Part shown: positions 11,350 through 22,499 of the stretch, piece after piece
How positions within the stretch are numbered: the stretch's first letter is position 1
How the letters are laid out: every line of letters starts with the position of its first letter
Origin: Gnetum montanum
Taxonomy: Eukaryota > Streptophyta > Gnetopsida > Gnetales > Gnetaceae
Length of the DNA stretch: 64,000 bases
Direction of reading: 5' to 3'
Assembly: GCA_015680685.1 (NCBI GenBank)
Contig: MNCI01008078.1
Span: 20,850-84,849 of the forward strand
Program-made: the position numbers and the translations under genes
The notes under the pieces: generated by a model
The model's input: the letters and a program-made list of their open reading frames with translations, nothing else
What the model was told of the DNA's origin: nothing
The model's database searches: none

Positions 11350-12570
11350 GAAGAAACAATAGTTTCTTCATCGAGCCAAATACTTTATGGAAATCAATGG
11401 GCAACTTTACAAAGTATGCCCCAATGGCTTGGTTCAATGGTGTGTTCTCGATATAGATCAACTATGAGTTTTCCAAGATGCTCATGAGGGTCCTTGTGGG
11501 GATCATTATGTTGGGAGAAGAATGGCCATGAAGATCTTGCTTGTAGGATATTATTGGCCTACATTGTTTCAGGATGCTCATCAATTCGTCCAATCTTGTG
11601 AGCATTGTCAACGTGATGGGGGAATGACTGCTAGAATGGAGGGTTTGCAAAAATGGATCCAACCATTAGAAACCTTTGACATTTGGAGAATTGATTTTAT
11701 GGGGCCACTTATACCAATGTTCAATGGAAAAGCCTATATCATTGTTGTTGTTGATTATCTAACTAAATGGGTAGAAGTAGCTACTGCTAAGGACTGTACA
11801 TCATCTATAGCTATATGATTTGTTCAACAACAAATCATAAATAGGTTTGGTGTGCCTCGTGCACTTATTTTAGATAATGGTACCCACTTCACAGGTGCAA
11901 ATTTTTAGAAATTAATGCAAAAATGAGGGGTTGAGCATAAATTGACTACACCATACCACCCCCAAGCGAACGGTCAAGCAAAAGTAACCAACAAGAAGAC
12001 TATGAAGATATTGAAAAGAATTGTTAGCAAGTTTAGGCAAGAATGGAGCACTAAACTAAACGATGCTCTTTGGGCATACCGCTCCACATGGAAACTCCCT
12101 ATAGGCTACTCTCCCTATGAGTTAGTGTACGGTAAATTACCAACGCTTCCCATTCAAACTAAGCTTCGTGCACTATCCATGGCATGTGACCTCAACCTTG
12201 ACCTTAATCTAGTATAGAAACAACAGTTAGTAACCCTTAACTTGCTAGATGAAAACCGACTAGCTGCCCTGTCATCTAATGAGTTGCACAAGGCATTCAA
12301 TAAAAAACTTCATGACCTAAGGATTAGAAAAGTTAAATATCAATCAGGAGATAAGGTTCTCTACTAAAATCCCACACATGTACCACAACGTACTAAATTT
12401 CAAACACTGTGGGAAGGACCTGATAATATTTATGCAACTTTTCCTTTAGGGGCCATGAAAATATACAAACCTGAGAGCCCAGACAAGAAATTGTTGGTCA
12501 ATGTATAACAAATCAAACCTTTCCATGAGCTTAGGATAGCTAGTACACATGCTACCTCTATTGATGGATA
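11350..12570 (+). pseudogene. E2 integrase
   Basis: The zinc-binding HHCC domain is visible as HEGPCGDHYV (about 11487-11515) and CEHCQRDGG (about 11600-11625). The core has the first Asp in the IDFMGP segment (about 11690), the second in LILDNGTHF (about 11865-11890) and the HPQANGQ block (about 11960). There the catalytic Glu that E3 keeps is replaced by Lys (NGQAKV). The C-terminal part (about 12060-12560) includes LWAYRSTWK and the KPFHEL end. Integrase would insert the cDNA and leave the observed 5-base duplications. The missing Glu and internal stops show this copy is inactive. Confidence 0.88.
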
Positions 12571-14561
12571 ACCTTACTTACTATTTCAGATCTCCTCCTT
12601 CCAACTTAGTCATGGGGGAGATGGCCACCTATGCTAACTATTTTAGGCCCTTAGTTCTTTTTGAATTTTTTTTACACATTTTTGTTTTTTTACTCATTTT
12701 TCCAACTTTTCTTTTTTTTGTTTTATACCATCGTTCATGTTTTTACTATTTCTTTGTTTGCTTGATTTACTTTTATTCATCATCCAATAAGTGCTCATGA
12801 TGGTGGATTGCATTATATTATATTGATTGCTAATGTTTGGTTTTACCATTGAATTATGATGCTAATATTAAGGTATGGTTCTTTTAATAAAATAGGCAAT
12901 GAGTCCAAGCTGTCGACTCATCCATACAACTCTATGGTCTCCTTTGGCTTGGAACTATATAGTCCTCTTTTTCTAAGTAAATTTATTAATGAATTGGTGG
13001 CTTGGTACTTTTCAAATCAAGGAAAGACTCAAAGGATGAAAAGGGTGTGACTTCAAGGGGATTTGATGCATTTGTACTGGCCATTCTCTTGGGTGCTTAG
13101 ATGCTTGTTTCTTAGGTTTTCCACCATTCTAACATTGTTCAAAAATTAGGAAGCTGAGTGAATAAAAATAAGTCTTTGCATGATGTGGTTCTCATGCAAA
13201 AAGAAAAAAAAAAGAGAAAAGGGTAAAAATTCAAAGCACACCCCTTAGACATAATAAAGCAATATGGGCTACAAGCACTAGTTATGGCACTAGAAAGACA
13301 TGTTACCCATGCCTAAAGGTTCCCTCTAACTAAGGCCCTTTCTCACTTTCTTGTTCTCCATCTCACTCTCCTTGGGATAGTGGTCACTCTTTGTAAAAGC
13401 ATTCTTGTTGCCTCAAGAGGATGGATTAGCCAAGTGTATTGATGCGAGGTCACTAAATGTGGTTTCTTTGAGTCTGGATTTGGAATGAGTTCTACTCAGT
13501 TATCTTAAGCATGAAATACACAAGGGGCTTTACACAACCTTGTTCTTCGAATTCCATTCCATTCTCTCCTCTCCATCTTTCTTCCCATTTTCCACCTCAT
13601 TGTCGATTTTATCATTAGTCTGTTCTAGGTTGATGCATTTTTTTTATTTGGTGAATTCTTGTGGGTTAGTTTTTAACTCTTTCTTCTAAATGACATTCCT
13701 AGAGTTGACAGACTCTTTCGTTTGTGGGTTTGTCAAGGCATAAAAGACATGAGCTTGATTTGGGGAGGATCCACTAGCATTCCTTTTTGGTGTAATTGTT
13801 AAGTTCTTTTCCTTAAAAATTTCTTGCAATCAATCATCTCTTGTTTCATCCCCATCCACGACATCCATTTTATTGGCATTGCTATTGTTATTTTTTCCCA
13901 TCTTTCTTGTTCCTCATATTTTTCCATCTTATAGTTGCTGAAGGTTCACTCTTAGTTGTGGGGGCCCGGGCACAAATTTTTCAATTTTTTCCATTTTACT
14001 ATTTACCTAACCCCTATACCTTGGGTAGTCACCTATGATAAATCTTCAAACTAGTTTCTACCATAACCACAACTTAGCCACTGCACTTCATATCGAGGCA
14101 AGGTATCAACTGCATTGTGGTTTATCTATCCTTGCTCATTTGTGACTATGTTGTGTGTGTAGATGGTGATCATACAAACAATGGATTAGGCTTGGAGGAA
14201 GCACTTAGGATGGACTGGAACTAGAGCATTTAGAAAAGGAGCAAGCCTGGTGGCATGGCTATGGATAAACAATGAAAGGCACAATCTTAGCATTGGCAGC
14301 AACACACTTAATTTTCTCTCTCTCTCTTTCCCTACAAGTTACCAAATAAAGGCTTGGATATCATTTATGTACAAGTGTTCACCATAATGTTCATGAACAC
14401 TAATGTTGTAATATGCTTATTGATCCATTCATTGGGCATGTTGACTTTGTCATCCCATTCCATCATCAGTTTTCAGTTAGTTAATAATCCCATACCTTCC
14501 CAATATTTTGTAAAGAACTTATTTTTCTTCTTCTATACTTGAGGATGATTTTTCATTTAGT
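12571..14561 (+). other. E2 3' non-coding tract between integrase and PPT
   Basis: About 2 kb with no coding signal but clearly conserved in R1 (39281-41220), R2 (45950-47484) and E3 (23830-25330). Landmarks are a purine tract AGTCATGGGGGAG at 12608-12620, a T-rich run (12655-12740), a block at about 13265 reading 'gggctacaagcactagtta', and a CT microsatellite at 14318-14332. Conservation over four copies suggests a non-coding role or a decayed ORF older than all of them. Confidence 0.7.
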
Positions 14562-14651
14562 CATGGGGGTATGATGAGAGTAGTTACTCTAGTGGGGGTA
14601 TGATGAGAGTAGTTACTCTAGTGGGGGTATGATGAGAGCAGTTACTCTAAC
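14562..14651 (+). repeat. triplicated PPT/LTR-start unit, 29-base period
   Basis: The PPT gggggta plus the first bases of the LTR (tgatgagagtagttactctag) occur three times at a 29-base step, with GGGGG at 14565, 14594 and 14623. The third copy reads TGATGAGAGC, like the 5' LTR, so the true LTR start is probably 14630. Confidence 0.85.
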
Positions 14652-15284
14652 GGTTACTCTAGTAGTTATTCTAATTATTAGAGTAGTTACTCTAGCAGTT
14701 ACTCTAGAAGTTACTCTAATTATTAGAGTGGTTACTCTAGCTATTACTCTAGTAGTTATTCTACTTATTAGAGTAGTTACTCTAGTAGTTGCTTTAGTAG
14801 TTATTCTAATTATTAGAGTGGTTACTCTAATTATTAGAGTAGTCGCTTCCAAGACTATAAATACATTGCCCAAGCACACAATTGGAAGGAAAGTCCTTTA
14901 GCAGTCTAGTAGTGAAACTCTTGTAGTCTATTTGAAAGTTAGAGTATTTTCCAAGTGCCCACAGTAAGAGGTCTAAGTATGGATGGATCTTTATTCGAGC
15001 ATTGTGTACTNTTAATGAGTAGTTAAGTTAAATTAGTCACCTAGTTATCTCTCTTTTGCTATTAGCACAGGACATAAAAACATAAAAGATATAAAAATCA
15101 TATGCCTCAAACTTACTTAATCATACAATTGTGACATACAAGTAAGTTTGGAAAGACAATGAGCAATCAAAACATCCTTGTTCCACAAGGGTGCATAAGC
15201 AGTTAGTCCTTGGAATACGACCAGATTGTGTGTGAATTGCTCGTATTCATATGGTTGAGTGTAGGGGTTCCTCGCCGCTCATCA
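14572..15284 (+). repeat. E2 3' LTR (internally collapsed at one N)
   Basis: Matches the 5' LTR through the palindromic U3, a TATA box at about 14858-14865 and the U5 end CTCATCA at 15284. The sequence jumps at the N at 15011 from the position equivalent to about 5628 to about 5956 of the 5' LTR, so about 330 bases are missing at a scaffold join or deletion. Confidence 0.9.
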
Positions 15285-15289
15285 ATAGT

Positions 15290-16611
15290 CCTTAACTTAA
15301 AGTATTTCATCAAAGAACATATTAATAAGTAGACTTTATACTTCTTAATGACTTTCATAATTGATTATACCTCATTTCATAACATTTTTCTCTTTAACCT
15401 TAAGTAATCTGATAAAGTTGTTACATATAGTTTGTTGTGACATGATTTTTGATATCTCCTATGAGTATGCTAATATAAATATTTTCTAGTTGCTATATTG
15501 AGAGAGATTTCATGTAAAAATATGATATCTTTTCATATAAATTTTTCATTAACTTGAAAAATCTTAAGATATGACCATTAAATTCCTCTTTAGAAATTAG
15601 AATTTAAAGATTTGATGATCATTATAAAAAACTTAAAAAGAAAGAATATTATCTAAAATAGAATCAGAGTTAAATTTTTCAATAATGATTTTAGAATTCC
15701 AAGCATTATATTAAAATTTAATATCTAAGGTAGTTTTCACTTAAGATAACTTGTCAAGAATGTAATTTTCTTCTTTTGAAACATATTTAATAGATATCTA
15801 ATCAAATTCTTTAGAAAGTTCAAGAACATAAGCTTTATATGCTTTCATAGATGAATCTTTATCTTCAAAAATTTCATTAATGTAACTTTAAATTTAGAAT
15901 CACTATAGATTCTAAGTCTAGATAAATCATAATATTGGACTATTTTGATTCAATGGAGAAGCACTTCATACTTAACCATGTCTTTTGTCATTAGTCTTAT
16001 GAAATTAATAGCATTAATGATAGAAGGTTTACCAAGAGTATAAGCATGATTTTGGCTACATATCCTTTTTTAAAAGAGTCTTTATTTACTTTTAATATCC
16101 AAGAATTTAGGTTGGTGTAATAAAAAAAATTTACTCTTGGGTCAATATAATCATGATCACTATCAAATATAGGTTTGATTTTTAATGTTTCAATGGTTAG
16201 ACTCTCATTTATATATTTATCTTCTCCTAATCATTGAGGATATTCAAAAAGTAACATTTTTTCATCATGTTGATGATAAGGTAGGATTTATAGATTTGAT
16301 GAGATCTTTGGATTGCTCATCATTTAATCTAGTACTTTATTGCAAGAAATAGGATAAAGAAGAATTAGTGTTTGGAAATAAATTATTCATTGGTGGAAGA
16401 ACTTGGAGACATGTAGGGTTGAATTATGTTTGATTATTTAGATTAATAGCTTCAAATTGAGTTAGATTAATGATCATCAAAGGAATTTATTCTAATCAGC
16501 TACTTTGATCATATCTCCTTGTAATTCTGTAATATTATGATTAGATTTGATGAGGTAAGCATAGAAAGGATCAATAGTACAGTGGTAAAAGTTGAGAATA
16601 CCATCAAGTTG
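15290..16611 (-). pseudogene. R0, RNase H remnant of an older minus-strand Ty3/gypsy element
   Basis: On the minus strand between about 16010 and 15740 the sequence reads as an RNase H of the gypsy type. There is a TKDMVKYEVLLHWI segment (normally NN-x-AEYEALL), RLRIYSDSKF with its catalytic Asp, KAYVLELSKEFD, and ISIKYVSKEENY (normally VPREEN). A weak upstream segment (about 16130-16090, DxxxWILKVN) may be the first RNase H strand. It is flanked on the left by E2 and on the right by E3, both of which inserted into it. Base composition is much more AT-rich than E2 or E3, consistent with greater age. RT is not visible, and the part nearest E3 (16611-16480) continues the gag-like frame at 30031. 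Confidence 0.6.
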
Positions 16612-16616
16612 GAGAT

Positions 16617-17562
16617 TGATGAGTCATTGTTGGTTGGCTACATCAATGAGGCCTCGTTGACATAGTCGACCATGTCAATGAGGCCTTGTTGAGAAGGCCC
16701 TATTAATGCATCTTTTCCTAGATTGATGAGGCCCCATCGATGTTGTGTCTATCTATTGCCTATAAATACATGCCTACAAGTTGCATTTATGGTAATCAAG
16801 ATTTTAGTAGTAGTAAAGCTCTTACATTTTTTCCATTTAAAAGTTAGAATTTTTTCCCTGAGTGCCCACAATAGGATTCATTGAATGTATGGATCTTTAT
16901 TTGAGCATTATCGTACTTGAGCACAATAGTATGTGTGGAAATGAAGATGAGATTTTTGATAAACTTTGTAGCACTTTGGATAGATTAGCTATTTTAGTCA
17001 TGCATTTATTGTTTTCAATTATTTATTTAATGCTTTCAAATTGTTATTAAATATTTTCTAATTATTACATGAATGAGGCAATTAAGCGAGATAGAATGCA
17101 CACATAAGTATGATCACTTTGAGTGCAACATGTACTTGCTTGGTAATCCCAGTAGCATCATTGCTTGGTACATCCAATAACATAGGGCATGGTCACCCAG
17201 TAATGGATATGTGGGTTCAAGACGTGTACAGAAAGTGGGAATGGATACTTATGTTAGGATTAGTAAAATGATTAGTTGATTCATTACTTTAGATTAGTTA
17301 ATCAAATCCATTTTTATCTATAGTTTAAGCACCCAACTATAGAACATAAAAATGATAAAAATCAAATGCCTCAGTTACACTTAACCATACCAATGAACAT
17401 CACAAGTGTAATTAGGAAGACAACTATTGACCTTAAGGCTCGATTCACTTCCTAAAAGGGCTAGTGCATTGGAAATAATAAAGTCCATGGAATTCAACCA
17501 GATCACGTGTGAATGCTTTATGATTTGTATGGTTGGGCATAGGTGTACCTTGCCGCTCATCA
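16617..17562 (+). repeat. E3 5' LTR
   Basis: 946 bases, TGATGAG to CTCATCA. U3 (16630-16745) repeats a GAGGCC-centred palindrome, with TCAATGAGGCCTCGTTGA as the clearest copy. TATA is at 16761-16768. U5 ends with the shared 'tatggttgggcat' block. Confidence 0.93.
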
Positions 17563-17582
17563 TTGGCACCATTGCTAGGGAC
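17563..17582 (+). promoter_or_regulatory. E3 primer binding site (tRNA-Asp type)
   Basis: TTGGCACCATTGCTAGGGAC begins right after the LTR and differs by a few transitions from the tRNA-Asp-complementary form seen in R2. Confidence 0.8.
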
Positions 17583-17716
17583 TTTGTTTGTGGAACATGC
17601 ACTATTTAGGTCTAAGTGAATACCATTATATCGTTGCATGAACCTAAATGTCACTATCATTCTGAATATACATAGAATTATAAAAGCATGCTAACAATTT
17701 TATTTTATTTTGCAAA

Positions 17717-20200
17717 ATGTCTTCTTCTTCTTGAAAGCTTGAATATACTAAACCATTGGTCCCACAAGAATGCATGGTGATATACACTCATCTAGATGAG
17801 TTTGTGCCAAATCTCACCTTCATCTTACATCAAGATGAACAGATGCGATGGTGTGATATGGAGGGCAACATTGTCTTGCCCCCCAATTAATCTATGCCTG
17901 GGATGCTATTCAAAACCCTTAAGAAGTTGTGCATAGTAGATTTACATAAAGAATACATTGTGGATGGATACAACACTTGGAACTAGTGTCCCACTAAAAC
18001 ACAATTTAAGCAAGATAAACATTAGAAGAAACTCCATGAGGCTATAAAAGGAAAACATTACACTAACCCCTTGTTCCTAATAGATCAAGAGGACAATGAG
18101 GATCCTCCCTTGGAAGGTTCTCAACATAAAGATTCTTCACCCCTTACTACTAATGGTGAGGGTGTAAACCTGACCCTGTGATCGACTACTCATAAATTGG
18201 GGTTAGGAAAGAGTGATAACCAAGCTAGGGACTCAGGTAAACATCACAAAAATAAGGGATCTAAGGATGGTGATCATAATAAGCATAAGAGTGGTGGTGG
18301 ACATCATAGTGGAAATGGCGTTCCACCTTCCTTTCATCCTCTTCATCTAATTTCAACATTTCTCTTCATTTGATAATTCTCATGGAAGTCATTGTCAAAA
18401 AAACCATGATGAAGATGATCAATGAAATAACAATGACTATGTAGATCACCAAAACTGAATGGTTGGCTGAAACCATCATCAGTGTCATCAACATAGTGAT
18501 GATGATGAACCTTTATTGGTGACTCGAAGTATGGTCAACATTGTAGAGCTAGTGAAAATCTCAACCAAGCATATGAAGGATAGTCGGATCAAGTGCTTAG
18601 ACATAAACAAAATCCCAAGATTTGAGGGGGGATACAATTTTGATCTACAGACACATCTACAAGCTTTTTAAGATGCTTGTGCCTTATAGAATGAGTGGAA
18701 AAAAGTTAAGCTTTTCCCAAGGACATCCCTTAAGGAAGCTAAAAGTTGGTACTAGTCCTTGGAACTAGAATCTATCTGAAGATGGAGTACCATGTTAGAG
18801 CTATTCAATGATAAGTACCAGACATACTCCAGAGTGTCTAATCTGAGAAGGCAAATCCAAGACTAGAAACAAGGAGCACATGAACCCTTGGATACTTCCA
18901 TGGGCTGATACTATTCACTCCTACACTGATGCCCTAGCCATGGTTACTCTTAGAGGGAACAACTTTGTCACATCATAGATGGGCTTAGAGCAAAAATAAG
19001 AAGAACCATTGGGGTGTATGCCTAAGGAAGGTTGTTTGAAATGAGAGCTCATAAGATTCAAAGGTTAATTCAGCAGGTAGTAAAAGAAGAGGATGACCTA
19101 TGAGAAAGGAAAAGTGTTGAAGAGTATAATAGGGACCCATCCATCAGAAAATAAGAGGTCAAATTTTGTGACAAGGAGGAATCACCACTTGATGAATTGG
19201 TGAGCATAAAAACCTTGCCCATCCAAAAATATATTTATGATATTTTGGCTAAGGTTGACAAGTTATGGGACTCTTTGGATGAAAAGTTTCAAACCATGTT
19301 GAATATTGCTAAAGAATCCAAAGAGAAAAATAGCGGTCATAATCATAGGAGGAAAAAAGAAGCTAAATGTGCCTACCAAAGACGTAAGGGTAAAGCTACT
19401 ATAGTAGAGGAAGTTGTAGAGTCTAACTCTGATGATGAAACTGAATGTGACTTATGCTAATATGAACATCCAAAGAGATGTTGTCCTATGGTATCATACT
19501 TATAAGATTCTAGAGTGTATGCATTAAATCCTTGCCTAGTATGTAGGCAAGCTCTAAGATGATTGCCTTACCCTCAAGGTAATTCAAGATAGTTCCACCA
19601 GTAACAACAAGCTTACTATCCCAGTGGAACTCCTTCACAACCTTATGAACAATACCAATAGTGGTATCATCCACAATCATGGGTAATTCCATCACCAAGG
19701 TAGCAGTACCCTTATAGTCAATGAAATCCATATGGGTACTATGTCAAGCAGCCCATCTCCCCTAGAAGTTTTGCAAGTCATGCATCATTCCAACATCACT
19801 ATTACCCTCCTGAGTACCACTGAACACATTCACCATGTACTCAAGGGGAAAACCCATATTCGTATCCTTATCATCTTCCACACCCCTCTACACTTACACC
19901 TCCACCTTCAACCTAATTACTTCCTGCTCCATCTATGTAGGGTGAGATTCCTCTATAGCCACAACAATGAAATGCTACAACGGTTATACATTTACAAACA
20001 TTTTTTCAACCAAGTGGTTTAGATAATCGATCAAGAAAATGACCTTTCTTCTAGCCTAGTAGTCCTCTCTAGCCCTCATAACCTACTCCAACTAATTGTT
20101 TTGCATCTCCATCACCTTCATCATCTACATCAAATACCTTTGTATGCCCTTTAAACACAAGTTCTACCTAGGATTTGCACTATAATGCTAACCCATGCTA
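17717..20200 (+). pseudogene. E3 gag
   Basis: The start ATG at 17717 lies in an AAA-ATG-TCTTCT context shared with E4. The N-terminal block VYTHLDEFVPNLTFILHQDE is at about 17780-17840. A His/Lys/Asp-rich linker follows (about 18220-18500). The capsid-like part (about 18530-19130) includes TRSMVNIVELVKI, the KHMKDSRIKCLDINKIPRFE region and LELFNDKYQTYSRVSNL. A Lys/Glu segment (19197-19440) precedes a knuckle-like motif CDLC-x-YEHPKRCC at about 19447-19485, then a Pro/Gln linker. There are multiple stops. The E4 gag at 57757 is its closest relative here. Confidence 0.83.
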
Positions 20201-21125
20201 TTTTTGATTAGATTAAGCTTGGAAATATTTCTACAAAAAGATCTAACCAAGGATGTTCAGTCATCTATATATAGATTGCTAGATAAGAGCCATGCAAAGC
20301 TCCTCTTAACTCTACTTCCAAAGTTAACCTCATCTCCCATGACATGTATGAGGCTTGGAACCTACCACCTCTTAAGAAGAGCACCATATATTTAGAATTA
20401 GTAGATTAGTTGATTAATATTCCTTTGGGATTAGTAGAGGACATTGTGACCACAATTTGTGGGTGGTCCTATCTTGCTGATTTTCTGGTAATCAAGGTGG
20501 ACAATTGAAAAAGTGACTTGGGAATCATCATGGGAAGGGCTTAGTTAAGCATGGTTAACATGAAAATGAATATAAGGGACCTATATATCAAAATATCTAA
20601 GGAAAATAAGCTAGTAAAGATTGAGAAGAAGTGTATTCCATGCATCACATATAGTACTAACAAGTGCAATTATGTGCAAAAGATTTGGTTCATCTAGAGC
20701 ACGTACATTATGGCATTTAATCATTGTGCACAAGAAATTAATATTCAATGGTGGCTGTACATAGTGATCACAAACCAAGAGGGAACCTAGTGGTAGATAG
20801 CTAATTTAGATAGTAGCACAATATGCATGGATCCAACTGAGAGCTTAACATGTGCATATGTTGAAGGCATGGACAAAATTGAACAAGTTCATTGCCAACT
20901 CTCTAATGAAGATGATGATACCTATTGGGGAGAGTTGAAAATATCTGATCACTTCAAGCAAGAGCCCTTAGAACTAAGAACCTTACCAGCTAGTATGGAG
21001 TATGAATTTTTAAAAAATGGTAAACTAGTCATCATTAATGCCAAACTTGCTCCTGAAAAAAAAAAAGTTGTTGAAGGTAAAATAAATGGTCAACAGCCTT
21101 TTCTTGGTCATATCCAAAGCTAACA
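20200..21125 (+). pseudogene. E3 protease and linker
   Basis: Recognised by VNLISHDMYEAWNLP (about 20320-20365), GLVEDIVTTICGWSY (about 20430-20475) and GIIMGRA (about 20522-20542). The active-site triplet that is Asp-Ser-Gly in E2 and R2 reads Asn-Ser-Thr here (about 20309-20317), so the catalytic Asp is lost. The linker (20827-21123) stays open for 98 codons. It is Glu/Leu-rich and ends with a PFLGHIQS segment just before RT. Confidence 0.78.
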
Positions 21126-21149
21126 GAAATCAATCCAATGATATGCCAG

Positions 21150-22440
21150 CATCACATTTACACTGACTCGACCATGAAGCCTAGAAGGCGGCTGTAGAGG
21201 AAGCTAAATCCCAAATTGAAGAAAATCATTAAGGAGGAGATAGAGCAACTTCTCAACGTGGGGTTCATCTATCCAATCATGGATAGTAAGTGGATTAGCC
21301 TACTTGTAATTGTACCAAAAAAGGATGGCAAATGGTTGGTCTACATTAACTTTAGGTTGTTAAATATGGTAACATTTAAGGATCACTTTCCTTTGCCATT
21401 TGTGGATCAAATATTAGACATCATATCCAAGAATTATTATTATAGCTTTTGGATGGTTATAATGGATATAACCAAATCCAAATTTCACTCGAAGATTAGG
21501 CCAAGATAATAATCACGAGTCCCTAGGGAACTTTTGCATACTATAAGATGCCATTGGCCTATGCAATGCCCCTGCAACATTTCAAGGCTTGGTCCTAAGT
21601 ATCTTTCAACAAAAAATAGGTAGTGATGTTGAAGTATTCATGGATGAATTATCCACCTATGGAGCTACCTTTGATTAAGCCTTGGACTAACTTGAGCAAG
21701 TGTTGAAGAGATGTGTTGAGACAAATTTACAACTCAATTGGAAAAAGAGCCATCACATGATCTAAGAAGGCATTGTGCTAGGACACCTAAAAAGGGATTG
21801 AGGTAGACCCAGAAAAGATAAGGGTCATCAAAGTAATAACACATCAAGTAGAGACCATTAAGGATGTCTAATCATTCCTTAGACACTTTGGTTATTATCG
21901 ACATTTTATTGAGAATTTTTTTAAGATTTCAAAGTCATTGGTAGGACATACAAAGAAAGATGCACATTTCATTTAGACCAAGGAATGTGAACACACATTC
22001 CAATAATTAAAGGAGAACATCATGGAAACACCAATTCTATGAGCACTAGATTGGTCAAAACCATTCCATATCATGATAGACACATCTAACTATACTTTGA
22101 AAGTAGTGCTCATGTAGATGAACAATATGAAACATTCATATTATATCCACTACGCGAGTCGAAGCATTTTGGGAGCATAGTTAAATTGCACCACCAAAGA
22201 GAAAGAAATAATGGTAGTAGTGTATTTCCTAGAGAATTTCAAGAACTATGTGCTTGGTTACAAAGTATTTATGCATATGGACTATAATGTAATTCACTTT
22301 CTCATGAAAAAGTTGATGGTGAGCCCTCGTGTCATATGGTGGCTTGTGATCTTTCTAGAATTTGATCTCACTATGGTAGATCAAAAAGGGAATGAGAGTG
22401 TGATCGTTGACCACCTTTCTCACTTAAGATAGGATAACAA
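21150..22440 (+). pseudogene. E3 reverse transcriptase and RNase H
   Basis: RT includes EEIEQLLNVGFIYPI, VPKKDGKWLVYINF and LLNMVTFKDHFPLPF (open from 21216 to 21509). A frameshift follows in the SFxDGYxGYNQIQI region (about 21450). The catalytic box reads FMDELSTYG at about 21638-21664, with the second catalytic Asp changed to Glu. RNase H covers about 22060-22432. It includes the EKEIMVVVYFLENF helix, an HMDYNVIHFLM segment with its Asp kept, and VDHLSHLR at the end. Stops and frameshifts disable it. Confidence 0.85.
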
Positions 22441-22499
22441 AGAGGAGGAGATCCCACTCTTTAATCAATTTCCAGATGAACTCATATTTACTGGAGTAA

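Larger units (their letters stand above)
5262..15284 (+). mobile_element. E2, Ty3/gypsy LTR retrotransposon (Athila/Tat-like) with TSD ATAGT
   Basis: Full-length but dead element. Its 5' LTR is 5262-6232 and its 3' LTR ends at 15284. The 5-base target duplication ATAGT is intact on both sides (5257-5261 and 15285-15289). Internal order is PBS, gag, protease, RT, RNase H, integrase, a 2 kb non-coding tract, PPT. Protease before RT and integrase after RNase H is the Ty3/gypsy order. The PBS matches the 3' end of tRNA-Asp, as in Athila-type elements. Every domain carries stops or frameshifts. The 3' LTR is shorter than the 5' LTR because of a collapsed region at a single N (15011). No aORF is present between integrase and the 3' LTR, unlike E3. 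Confidence 0.93.
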
